A stretch of 64,000 nucleotides of DNA from Eleginops maclovinus. Its lineage: Eukaryota; Chordata; Actinopteri; Perciformes; Eleginopidae. Shown here piece by piece: positions 1 through 12,745 of this stretch. Position 1 is the first letter of the stretch. Each line of letters begins with the position of its first letter. Below the pieces are notes generated by a model that saw nothing but the letters and a program-made list of their open reading frames with translations, searched no databases and was not told the origin of the DNA. The position numbers were made by a program, and so were the translations under genes. The stretch spans positions 13,034,653-13,098,652 of the forward strand of contig NC_086363.1 in assembly GCF_036324505.1 (NCBI RefSeq). The letters run 5' to 3'.

Positions 1-928
1 TAAGTTGCTTCTATTTTTGTTTGTTTACTGGGTTGAGACTCAAATATGAAAGATGAAAAAGAAATAGTTCCAACACACGTAGCTTCCAAAAACGATTTTA
101 CAAGAATATCTAAAAGAAAACAAAATTAATTTGAATAGTAACCTTAAGGTTTGTAAATGTTTTTTTATTATTGGTGTATTTACAACATATAGTGGTATTC
201 TTCTCTAGTGGCACAGATGATCTACCAATACACAGATATCAGAGATTTATCAGCTTCAATAAAAGCGAAGTGGTGCTCTGGGCCATTTCACCACGTTATT
301 AAAAGACATGACAAATTTCATATAATTAAAAATATATCACAAAATCGATTTCGTAGTAACGTCTGGTGAAGTGTGATTTCCCATTTGGCCTTCGGGCCCT
401 GCGTTTTGAGGAAGGAGGAAATATTAAAGTTATTAACCTGGCTAGGTAGAAATAAAAAAAAAAGTCTCAATGCATTAATTCTAGGATGTTGTGTTATAAA
501 TGAGTTTGGTTTCATAGGTGTACGTGTTTGGTGTGCTGATGGGGGACCATGTAGTTATTAAAGTTTGTTGGCAGGGAAATTAAACAGCTAAAAACCTCAG
601 CTTCTGCCAAGGAACAGAAGACTTCAAAACAGCATTGAAATGCACCAATAAACCTCAACGTATTAGTGAATCCGCAGCTCCTCTCGCCTCATCAGAAGAG
701 CCCATCCAAATCCAGTAATAGCTTCTCTGAATGCATTAATAATGCTCTCCAAAGTGGTGGAACCTGGGTGGTGTTTCCATATTGCAATCCATATTTATAT
801 CATAAGCCATATCAACACATGCTGATAATATTCATGAATTCCGCAGCAGCCGATCCAGCAGAAGCCGAATAGTGACATTTGGCTGTGCCCCCTCCGCTGT
901 GAGAGCCTCCTGCAGTGGGTGTCTAACA

Positions 929-931
929 TGT

Positions 932-986
<55 letters not shown>
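929..986. repeat. (TG)n microsatellite
   Basis: Imperfect TG from 929 and a pure run from 937 to 986 (25 units). It produces spurious Cys-Val and His-Thr open frames on both strands. Confidence 0.97.
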
Positions 987-987
<1 letters not shown>

Positions 988-3900
988 CCCCGCATGCACG
1001 TGTGTGAATGTGTGTGTGTACATCTGCTTGTTTGTGTGTGCATTCCCCCGTGGATTTCTGTGATGCTACCGTGGTAATTGGATGTGTGGCGCCCACCAAA
1101 AATCCCCTTTAGCCCTGGGCAAGCGGTCTTTCAATCCCAGCATGCCTCTGTGGAAAGCACAACCCAAAGTAAGGCTTATTCTTTCAACTGGCAAACATCA
1201 AATGGTTCCCTGTTCCCCTCCATCACAGCCCTCCGTCTCTCTGCTCCGCTGCAGCATCAGAGGAAAGCCCATTAACATGGAATGACATGACCGTACACAT
1301 GCATGGCACTCGCAGGGGAAACGTACAGCTGAGGGTGCACACTCTGCTCACCATAGTTCTTCCAGTTAATAACTGTTGATTTTTCACTGATAATTATTTT
1401 GGGCAACTGATTGTTCCCTAATGGGGTCGATACAGCTCTGGGGCAGGTGCTCCAAAAATATCAAGACTGCTAATGTATCCCTTATGGGGGGAGACTGAAC
1501 CTAAACCATGGCACAGTGTTGAGTCCTCCACAGTCTGTATTTAATAAACAGTGGCTTGGCTGTTTGGGAGTGATGAACAGCTACAGCAAACTTTCATTGT
1601 GGAAAAGAATGGATGCCAGCTGACATAACAACATTAGCATGTAAATAACCAGGAGAATCTGCAATTAGCTGATTTGTATTGTGTCACATTATCATACTAA
1701 ATATCCATTTAGAGATGAGATGCTGTGTTTGTGATGATAGTTGGAAAGATTTGACATGGCATGCGGAGTTCTTATGGTTGCTGTACTGAATGGTTGCCAC
1801 TAGTATTTTGATTATCTATCAATTTTATTTATTGTAAATAGATAATAATGAAACATGACTCCTATTGCCCAAAGCCAATGTATTTGTAAAAGAAACACTC
1901 TCTGACCCCAACGTTTTCTGATTGAATTCTACATCTCACCCCCCCCCCCATTATTTAATATGTCAGAAGTTTTGAGTAGATTGCTTTGTCCTTTAGTCTA
2001 CAAAAAAATCAACAACGTTTGGAAAATGGTACCACAGTTCCTGTCCAATATGCCATGCTTAAATTGTTTGTCCAACCAACAACGCATCACACCCGAGAAA
2101 CGCTGCTTTCCCAATCATTGATAATTTAGCTTCAAACACCGCTGTTAATTAGTACAGCCTCACAGAACTGCCAGCATGACTCCAGTCTTAACCTCTTTTG
2201 ATTACATATTATTTTATATGATTGTATCTTTAATCGGACATTTTTACTTTGCTTACTTGTGTTTTAGATTATATTTGTTATCTTTCCTATGTTTATATAC
2301 AAACTTTTTTATTTCTCTTTTATTTCATAGGCACAAAACTAAATTTCCCTTGGGATAAATAATGAATACGTCAGAATAGTTGCCTTTGATTCATTTTGAG
2401 TAGAGCATTACGATAAACTGCTTCTGTTCCCAAACTTCATACACACGTCTTTCTTCTCCTTTTTAGCGGTTCCTTATCCGGTGCAATGCAGAGCTAATGC
2501 GTGACGTCTATTTATCTCACGGAGCTAGGTGTTCTTTCTCTTTTTTTTAACTAGAAGACTTATTAATAATGCATGACAGAGAGGGGGTCAGAACAAGGGT
2601 TCTTACTAAAGCGGATGCCTTGTTTAGGAAGTTTGATCGTAACCACGGGCGAATATTAGTCTTCTCAGTGATATACCTCACAGATTGACTATACACACAC
2701 AAGCAGAACCACAAGGACACACGGTGGACCATGTCTTGTTAGGCGATCAGGATTTCTCCAGCTGCAAGTATCTGACATGTGTATGTGTCAATGTGCATTC
2801 GTGTGTGTGGGTGGAGATGTGCGTCTGCGGGCATTTGTATGCGTTGGATGCTTCAGGCTCTCTCACTACAGTGTTCTCCCCCCCTCACTGAATCCCACAA
2901 TGCACTGGGCAGAAGGAAAGGAAAAAGGAAGAAGATCCTCCTTTCCTTCCTTTCCTGTTTATCTTCTTCGATTCCTCTCTGGATATATCGTGACCTTGTT
3001 TTTTGACGTTGCGTAACACGCTGCTGGAGGTTTGGGTGGAGGGCAAAAGTGGTGTGGAGGCAGCGGGGGTGGAGGCAAGACACTGATGTGAACTGTGATG
3101 ACAGCTTAGGTTTTTCCTCCCTCTCACCTCCTCCTCGCTCTCGAGGGGAGGTGAGAGTATAGCGACAGGAAGAAACCTGAAAGACGGCGGGGGATTTCGT
3201 CATTACCACAAACAGGCTTTACTGAGAGCATTGTGAGTGAATACAAGAGCACTCTCTGAACCGTGCGCTTCATTCACACATGGAGAGAAAGGATGGCACT
3301 TGCATGTCTTTGCTTTCTGTTCCTGCATGTTTTACTCCCCTGCTATCTCTCTCTCAAACACCTGCAGAAAAAACAAGAGGGAGAAGGCCTGTGACTCATT
3401 TATTCCGCCATTAGGAGGCTTGTCGTACATGTTACGAGGTTATTTGCTGCAATGAAAGTGGGAGGAAGCCATGGTGATAACGTCATTGCAATGCCAAAAG
3501 GGGAAGAGCCGTGGGAATTACTCACAGCCCTGTCTGATGACATCATATTCTAAAGCTCATCAATTATGGCATACAATTGCATGGTGCAGATGTTGTTTCT
3601 GCAGCCATATTGAATTTAATAATTAGATGGGATATCTGTTTCCTTTTAATCCAACAGGTTCAATATAAGATTGCAATATTGCTATAAAGCGATATGGTCA
3701 TGCTCAATGATAGGCAACATTGCCCTCAATGGACTATTTCACAGGACTTTTAATAGGATAGATACATCACCACTGTAAAACACATTACCCACCCTTAATG
3801 GCAGTTTTCACTTTCAGCCCAAATAAAACGTCTGTTATATAAAACACGTTTGTCACGTTTGTTACAGTAAGGTGTTAGTCCAACCTTGGTAGTTTTTGGA

Positions 3901-4394
3901 GGTATGATATGAAGTTTTTGGGTCAGGGTAACTGTACATTCAGTTGTGTGTATACTGTATATTTTCAAACATTTCAATGCCCCCAAACGTCTGCATTCAT
4001 ACCGCGTCCAGTTCTTTTATTTTGTTAGTGTAATACCACAAAGTCCTTAAGACTTCTTGCTACTCATTTGCCATCAGAAAGTGAGGTGGGTGATGTTGTG
4101 CTTCATTTAAATATGGGAACATTTCTACATTCTCATTTGCAAATTGCTGTATGCATATTTAAAAACTCTATTTAGTTTTTCACTCGCTTTGAAGGGAAGT
4201 TATTTGAAGAGCATTACCTATTAATAATAACTGACATTATGTAACATTTTCAAGTAACACGTTATTACTGTAAATAATCCAGAGACATGTTAAGGGGATG
4301 GTGGTGAAGTAAGATATAATAAATGTAGTATGTGACATTAAAAGTAAGAACTCTCTATATAGTAAGGAGAAAATCCTATTCATAAATGTCTCTT

Positions 4395-4855
4395 TTAAAG
4401 AAGATCATTTTTTGGGATTGCCCTTTCTTGTGTTGTGTTACACCTTTTTTAGTTTCCAAAGACTTAACTCCCCAAGTTTCCTGCAGAGGGAGATTATTTC
4501 CCACACACTCCCTGCCTGCCTGAAAAAACCTTCCTTGGAATCATTTGTTTACTTCCGTAACATAATGACATCACTATGTAACACTGGCGCTTGTGTTGGC
4601 TAGCGCTCCAACACATTAAACGCGATAGGCTAAGGGGCAGGACATCTCTAAGCGGTTGACCAATCCCAACAGAGCTGGCAAGCTAACCAATCAGAGCAGA
4701 CTGGGCTCTGGTTTCAGACAGAGGGTGAAAAGAGGTGCTGCAGCACAGGCAGTATGAGAAGAATAAAGAGCTTTAACATTAAAACATGTCACAGTAGAGA
4801 GACAAAATGCAAATGTGATCCTGAAAATGATCATAATAGGGACCCTTTAGAGCCA
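4395..4855 (+). repeat. dispersed repeat, copy A (about 460 bp)
   Basis: The same sequence occurs inverted at 61433-61888. A 54-base block, 4681-4734, is identical to the reverse complement of 61528-61581, and similarity runs along nearly the whole unit. The right end reads CATAATAGGGACCCTTTA, a terminus I recognise from small teleost DNA elements; the left end (TTTTAAAG) is degenerate. Two CCAAT motifs lie inside. No open frame. Confidence 0.88.
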
Positions 4856-7800
4856 CAAAACCCTATCTAGAATGTAAAAGTAACCAAGTTAGTGATTCCC
4901 ACATTTGGATTGAATTCACTCTTGTATTAGATGTTTTAAGCGGTCTTGCGGTGGCCTTGTGACCCTTGGAGGTGTAAGTCAATATTGACTGACAGTAGAT
5001 GATTAATGTAGTCGCTCACACCGAGCAGGAAGCCTCAGAGTCCTGTTCCAAACACATCCCCGGCATTCATGATGTGACCTCAGGTCCCCAATGCACAATT
5101 GCCTTGACTGCAGCTCTGAATGCGTGTCCTAAACTGACTCACAGCAGTCTCCACAGTTGCCCCCGAAGAGAAAAAAAGGTAGCGATGTCTCAAACAAGAT
5201 CCATCACTGAGCTCCTGCTGCAGCCCGACCCTTCCCTGCACTGCAGTGACACCTCTGGCTGATGAAGGGCATGAGTCTCTCAGTCCACCGCACACTCCAT
5301 TAGGTTAAACTAAATCAAATTTACTACAATATGTTCTTATTTTCAGGCCTCATTGACTGTATGCAGATTACCCTCCGTTCATGATAATAGAACAGTTTTG
5401 TTGGAGGCTGCGTGTAAAGTGTTCCCCTAATATTTGCAAAGCTTCCTTCATATTTTCCCAGCTTGTTTTTTTTGTTAGCCTTGTAATCCAGGGCTGCCAC
5501 AATGCAATGCAGATGTCTGTGCCAGAAATCCTTAACACATAATACTCTCGCTTTGTTCCTCGACTTTGTTATAAGCACTGCTCTCCTAAGATATGTAATG
5601 CCCCCCTCAAGATAAATTGGCACTCTCAATGGCAAGCCAAACTCTTACTGCTGTAAAGAAGATACAAAATAATAGACAATATTCTCTTCTTGAAAAAGTA
5701 TGCAGCTGTTAGTAATCACTCATACTCAGACATACACTAATGCTCAGGTTGCAAATGCACTGCAAAACTTTTAAAAGTTTTTCGAGTCAAACCAACAGCC
5801 TTCAAGATCATGAGATCAAGCTCGTCTGTTATCATGCTCAGCGTTCTTCGCAGCATTCGAATGGATTCGGCTTCCACTCATTTACAATTCTGTGCCATGT
5901 TTTGTTTGATACTTGACGTTGACATGCTTTTTTCCTGCTCTCTCCATGGACTATTAATGGTTCTTCTCATAGGTCTACTAGTGTTCTTAATGCACTAACA
6001 TCATCGTCTGACATTACCCAACTGATAACATCACTATGTCATCATGCATCTAATACGATGCTGCTGTCTGCCGTGCAAGCTTTATAGGCATGCAGGGAAT
6101 AAGTAGTTTGAACCTATTTACATAATGGAAGGTCTTTTACGACAAGTTTCATTGGAGGCATCTCTCCTCTGACGGAGGTTAACTGGTTCTCTGTCACCGC
6201 CGCATCATGAATGACAATAAAGCAGCAGCACATTTAAGGTTATTACAAATCAGCTTAGATTTTTACACACAATCATTAGATCACGCAGCGTTATATGTAC
6301 CAAATGATGCCTCGTTGTTTACTTTTACAGAGCCTTGGTAGCGTTCGGTGTGCTGTGCGGCCACAGAGTAATGACTTTGAGCTCTAGCTATGAAGACGCT
6401 CGCCATGGCGTCCCCAAATACAGAGTGTGGATTCACTCTCCTCATTTGTCGACTTCACAGCAGGGTGCCAGCTCTTTAACGAGAATGAAATGTTGTTGCA
6501 AGATAGAGGACACAGGGAGCTCACTTAAGAGCATCCGGCCTTGTTCTTCGGCTTACAGTGGAAAAATATGGACAGGAGGAGAAAGCGCACTGCAGGATGG
6601 TAATTTTTAATGAGGGGATTTTTAGTGGCGGCACATGATTCTTGGCAGATATATAACCCAGAAGGGGTAAAAAGTCAATTTCTTCAACAGCTAGCTCCTT
6701 GGTAACATCATATGACCGTTCAATTTACATACGCGAAGAGAAGAAAAGACATTTTCCATTAGCTCCGTGTTTATCTTCCTCAACGGTGTTCCGGATCTGG
6801 GGCTTATTTCCTCCTCCTGGCTGGCTTTACTTCCTCTATCATTTCCTGTTTCTTCTTTTTTTATCATCCTAAAGCCAAGGTGCACAATGTAAGTGATGGC
6901 TCCTTTGACTGGGATTCTGAGGGAAAGTATTAGCAAGCGGCAAGAGGAGAGGAGGCTCAGCGGGGAGAAGATTAAATTATCTCCTTTGAAGGTGTGCTGG
7001 CGCTTTCATGGCACAGAGGCCATTATTAATATGCAGTGACACATGCATACATCCAAAATGATCCTGGACGCTTCGTCATGGATCATAAAATTCCCCAAGG
7101 TGCCTTTTCGCTCATTGCGTACTGAGAGGCGCCACCACATCTCTTATGAATCATTTTGGTTCCGCCAGAATATATGGAAGAGGGCAAGAGAGACAGACAA
7201 GAGGGAGAATGGCTCTTGTGTTTTATTAGATTGCCCAGACAGAATTATATTAGCTCAAAGCAGTTTGAATCCACACTAGCGCTCCGTCCACGGGTGACAG
7301 GAGGGCCAATGAACAGATTGTGGGGTTTGCATGGCTCACGAAAGGTTAAATGGGTCATGTAAGCTGCTGTGGCATGGTGATCTCATCTTTTGATTTGTCG
7401 CTGACATTAAAAGTCGATTTTTTTTGGGCTCAACCACTGTATTCTAAAATAGACAGTGTCTTTCAGGAGGTAAGTGACGCTGTAACACGCTCTGTTCTCA
7501 TGATATTCTAATCAGCTAGAGCTACCAAGTTCAACCAGCCATATGGAAGAATTTACCTGTCACAGCTTGACAGTGAGATAATACCTGTCTGAGATCCGTC
7601 CTGACGGCTCCGTAGAAGCTCCTTTACCAGGCAGCACTCGCTTTATTCTTCCGATGTTTAACCGAAAATGTGACGCCCACAGCATGCTCCTTATAGCCCC
7701 GGATGGAGGCGACGATGACGTTAGCCAGCGGTTACACGTATGCACGGAGCAAACGGTCAGCAACTGTGTAATTGGAATTTCTCCCTTTTTCATTCCCTTA

Positions 7801-10800
7801 CTTTGCCTTCCCCTTGGTAGGTAGCCCAAATGAGCTGTCATCCATGATCGATTTTCACATTTCAGGGATGCCTACTTTGACTAAGCACTGACTATTAGAG
7901 AAGCTCCGTCATGCCTGTGGCAAGGAGTGGGCCGTTAAGTGCAAAGCAGAAAGCAGTTCGGTCTGGGCGCTCTCAAGCTGAACTTGTAATGTACATGCAA
8001 ATAGGAACACATTTAGTTATGTGTGGCGATGAACTGTAATACATGAGGTAAAAGGAGTCTTTATGATCCGCTGGATGTGAAAGTCTCCTGCTGTAAGTGC
8101 TTGTGGTAAAATGTCAACGCTTAAATGCCTCACAGTAGAAAGGTTTTGTTTTCTACATCTTTACACGGTTGCTCTTTTATGTCTTTGTGTCACAGCACGC
8201 TGCTGTACGCGATGGCCCACTGCAGAGCGAGAGATGATATTTAATTTGCCGACAACCTATGTAGCGGCCCCTTATTGTGAAGATGCAATTTCTTTGAGTT
8301 ATTGGGCGAGTTGGTTTGGTTTATTGCATGTGAAGTATACACACAGTGCATTAAATGTCATGCTTGAGTTTCAAGTTATCTGGATTATTTTCACCTCAAT
8401 TTCACAATGATTTTATATCCATACAGAAGGTTTTGTTGGGAACTCGATTGGTGGTTCTTTTTCAAATACATTAAAAACCTTTATTATGCATTGCAATATA
8501 GGACACCTGCCTCTTTGTAAAATAGAGGCTTGCCTTAAGCGGCAGGTTTTAGCTTCTGGGGTTGCAGAAATTCAGTTATTGGATGAGTTTGGATGTTAAC
8601 CAGTTGCAAGCCCTTGTCATATTTGAGGAATTATTATTGCCTATAATGACATGCTGGTCGGTGGGTGTAGTATCTTGGGTATTTTTCCTCCATGGCTGCT
8701 TTTCATCTCATATCCTCTACTCCGCGCCAGAGATCCTGGGTGCTAGTCCCAAATGAGTCAATTTTACGCCACAATGGTTGGAGCTTATCAAGAAATTTGT
8801 GTTCACTTAATAGGAATTAGGATTAATTATTTGTCCCTCTCTCTCTCTGTATGCCAATTAAGCTTGACCACATAATTCTGCCATCTCATTTGTACAATTG
8901 AAATATGGTTTGGTGAGATTTAAGCACAATTGTGGACATCTGATAGTTTAATACATGCAAATCTGATTTAGTAAAAGCCATGGTGTAAATAGTATACACC
9001 ACCTTCTGCTCCAACCATGCAAAAACAGTGCTCCACTTTGAAAGAACAAACTGTAGTATAATCAACAATCTGATGCCATCTGATGTATCTGTCCGCAGCC
9101 AGGTGCTCAGCCTTGCATGTCAATTTTAAACATGTTTGACTAACACTGTAAAACACCAGACCTCCCCTTTGACCCTTTAGACTTCATAACTGGACTTTGA
9201 TTTACTCCCTCTGTGTTTTCCGGATGGATGATCTGGGCCAAAGCACTTATTTCAATTACAGCTTGAAATGGAGTGTATCCAAAAATGTCATTCTCTACAG
9301 CAGATGCACTCATGCCTTCTCAGGTATGCACATGCAGACACAGATTTAGAGCAACGGGGGGTAACATGGCACAATCAGACAAAGTTTACTGTGCGTGAAA
9401 TGAACAAAACGGACATATGCTCCTCCCCTGCAGTGGTTGGAAAAGCGTGCTTTAGTATTCTCAAGCCCAACATGTGAGGGCCTTCTGATTCTGCGAACAA
9501 AACAGAGTTTGTTCCTCTTTTGAACACCACACTTTGTTCTCTAAGTGTCATGGGTAAATATGAAACCCTGTTATAGCTGAATGAGATCGGTGTTAGGGCA
9601 CAAGCCACGCCAAAGGCTGGAAACCATTTCGATAGACTGTTCTTAGAAAGGTTACTTTTGTTCTTACTTCAATTCTCATATTCATTCTACTGTGACAATG
9701 CAGTCTGCTGTTAGAGCTTTAGTACTTTAGTCATTACTCTACTTTCATTATTTAATCCAGCTGCATTAGAGGTGTCTTTGAAAACCTGCTATGTCCTCTA
9801 CACCTGATTTGTATTTAATACAGCCGAAATAGAAATCAAGACAAAACAGGAAGACTTACCTCTCGTTAAAATAACTGACCAGCTAGCTTAGCATAGATAA
9901 ATGCCAAATATTGCCGATCTCATGGCTAATGTTAGCGAGCATGTGGAAAATGCACAACATAGTATTTGGAAGACATTTTTTAAAATAGCAGAAATTGTTT
10001 TACTGCATTTCTGTTCTTTGCCTTGCTAGCTAGGACCTTCCAGACCTCTCCACTGATCACAGAGAGCCAATTCATACTATGGATACTATGTTGTCTTTGT
10101 AAATCAATTAATAATCTGACTGCCACATATCAAACTAACGTTACTGGGATAAGTAACTCCTGGTTCATTCATCCCAGGATGAATAGCAGTCCTAACACAG
10201 AGACGGACACATCAGGTCCCTATGCTTGAGCTGTCCGAAGTGTACAGTATGTATGATTGGACATCTAGTGCCCTTAGAGTAGTACATGACTCTAAACCAG
10301 AAGAGATGTCATATATCTTCCCTGCTCCAGGCTACTTGCTTCCTGAGGCCCTGTAGGTCCCCCACATGCCCTGAGGAGCAGGGTCCTGCATTAGTAATGC
10401 AAGAGCAGAGGTAGGGGACAACGGATCAGAATGTTTTTTTTGCCAGCAGGGACCCTGAGGGTCTGCTTTAATGATAGTGTTTGTTGAAGGCATCGAGGCA
10501 GAACCAGGACCTGTTCATAAGTTGGGAGGAACTGTCCAGGATTGTGATTATTAGGTGGAAGAAACTAAACTTTGTGTTGGAACATCGGGATGAAAAGGAT
10601 GTGTTGATTTTTAAAACAACTCTGATCTGTATTGCGATTAGTTGCATTATAAATGATGAAAGGGTGCAGGAAAAAAGCTCATGATTTTTGCGTACTCCGC
10701 TTAGAACTGAAATAACACATTTAATAATATATCAAAGGATGCAATTTGGCATTCAAATAACTCAGCATCACCTCCTTGTTCTTCTTTCAATCATAGGGAT

Positions 10801-12387
10801 GGCTTAGGTGTTCTTTGCCAAAAATAAAACATAATTGCTGAAGGATATGTATCACTTCAGGTCCCTGCGAGGCCTGCTGTCATTTGTTATACAGAAATGC
10901 AGTTGCCACGTACATACAGGAAACTATTTTACGCTTGTCCCATTTTTCATCTGTAATACCCCATTATGTCTTTCCACCTTTTCCTTGATATTTAGATACA
11001 TGTGAATAATAAAAGGAAACAAAGAGCAATATAAATAAAGAGTGTCAAAGGTTCACGCAAGACTAGAGGAAACATGTTGTGGGAGATGTTTGTGCGGTAT
11101 TACCAGAAGAAGAAAAGCAGTGTGAATACTGTCCTCTGCAAGTTATGTTTGCATTGGCCTTACCTGTCGCAATCAATCTTTTGCTCAAACCCCCGGTGAA
11201 CACCTTCCACTCTCTGTCCCAGCTGCCAGAAATAAAACAGCTGGATGAGTGATTGCCAGGCTCGTGGTCTTTGTCGTTCTATTGTCCCGGACTGATCAGG
11301 GCCCGCTAAAGCTTTTCCTCGTGCTTCGACTGAGGATCCCAACCTGTGAGGAGACATTACAGGTTGCTCCGCTCTGACAGGTATCTATAGATGCCATTTA
11401 CTTTAAATTAAAGCGGGCTGTGAGGTGATGAATCATACGAGTGCACTCCGGACACGACTGCAGCGTGATGCATGGGCTTCCCTCCCGGGGCTTCACGACA
11501 ATGCACTGCGATCGCAGTTACATTACCCAAGCCCCCCCCCCCACCTGCTGTCCTCCCTTTCTGCACTCTACCAAACCCTGCCATTTTACACTCCATGGAG
11601 CAACACTGTTTTTCATTACCTTGCTACATCACCCCCCTCACACAACCACTTCCCAAATGTTTCAGTTTTTCACTCCACAGTACGTTGCTAGAAATGCACT
11701 GTACATTTCGCGAGGGAAGTTTGTTATTCCGCTCAGGTCACAGGACAACCCCCACAAACCAAGCCTTTTGCCAGACTGAAAGGTTCTCATTTTTTCTGAC
11801 AGAAGTCTCATTGAAGCCTTGGATACTGTTGCTATGCTTGTGCATGTAGCTTTTGTACCATTAGAATGGAGGTCACCAAATTATCTTTGGAGGCTGCTGA
11901 TGAGTGTAATTGAAGGACGATGCTTGTAATTTCATGCAATGTACCGTTACATCCTCCTGGTTTTAGGAGCAACTTTTTGTGGTCACTTGGTATTTGACTA
12001 TGCTATTAGCCATGCAGAACTGGAAATTGCTTTATTTTTTTGTCTGCATAGTTCCATTATTGTCATCTGGTTATGTGAGCGGGGACTACTCTAAAAGATT
12101 TGTGATTGCATGTTCTACGATATCTGACTTTTGAGAAATGCGAAAGTGAAGTTGTCTTTTTCACAATGTCCATCTTTTGCTTTCTCGTGTCCTCTGAGGT
12201 TGAATTTCCAACATTATGAACTTACTGTAGAAGCATTTCAGGATAGGTCTTGGCAGGTTGCAGGATACTGCTATCATGTGTGTTTAGGTGCAGTGACTTC
12301 CTGGAGTCTTTGCTAGTTGCCTGGCAACCTCAAGGTGACGACCACCCTCCCATAAGTCAGTGCTCCTGGTCCTGTCCACATGACATG

Positions 12388-12515
12388 TCAAGTCAATTTT
12401 ATTTGTATAGCCCTCACATTTTGCCTGAAGAGGATTTACAAGCTCTTACAAATGTGACCTCTATTCTTAGAACCTTGATTCGGATAAAAAAAAAAAAACT
12501 TTAATGAGGAGATCA
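12388..12515 (+). repeat. teleost dispersed repeat fragment
   Basis: Contains GTCAATTTTATTTGTATAGC followed by TTTGCCTGAAGAGG and, further on, TTGATTCGGATAAAA. This order of motifs is recognised from a very common fish interspersed repeat. Degenerate and non-coding. Confidence 0.7.
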
Positions 12516-12529
12516 ACCTTCTTAGCAGC

Positions 12530-12745
12530 TAATGTGTTAATTAGTCCGCTTTAGTTGCTGCTGGTAGACTGTTTTATTTTTACTTTTGCACAGAGCAATG
12601 AGTGCAGTTTCCCCAGTCTTAATGCTAAGCTAAACTAATTTAGCTCCGTCCTAATACGTAGCATACAGATATGACCGGTATCAATCCTCTCATCTCACTC
12701 GCAGCAAGAAACAAGCTTATTTCCCAAAATGACAAACTGCTTCTT
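12530..12745 (+). repeat. teleost repeat of the GCTAAGCTAA type, plus-strand copy
   Basis: Contains CCCAGTCTTAATGCTAAGC, then a stretch like CATACAGATATGACCGGTAT, then GCTTATTTCCCAAAATG near 12717-12733. The same motif order occurs in reverse at 49445-49610. Confidence 0.72.

Noticed and set aside
519..535. GGTGTACG followed by GT as a candidate end of the missing MDGA2 signal-peptide exon
   Set aside because: The frame gives Gly-Val-Arg rather than Gly-Val-Tyr, and there is no hydrophobic signal sequence before it.
11505..11518. 14-base perfect palindrome ACTGCGATCGCAGT
   Set aside because: Short and isolated; one such palindrome in 64 kb is not notable.
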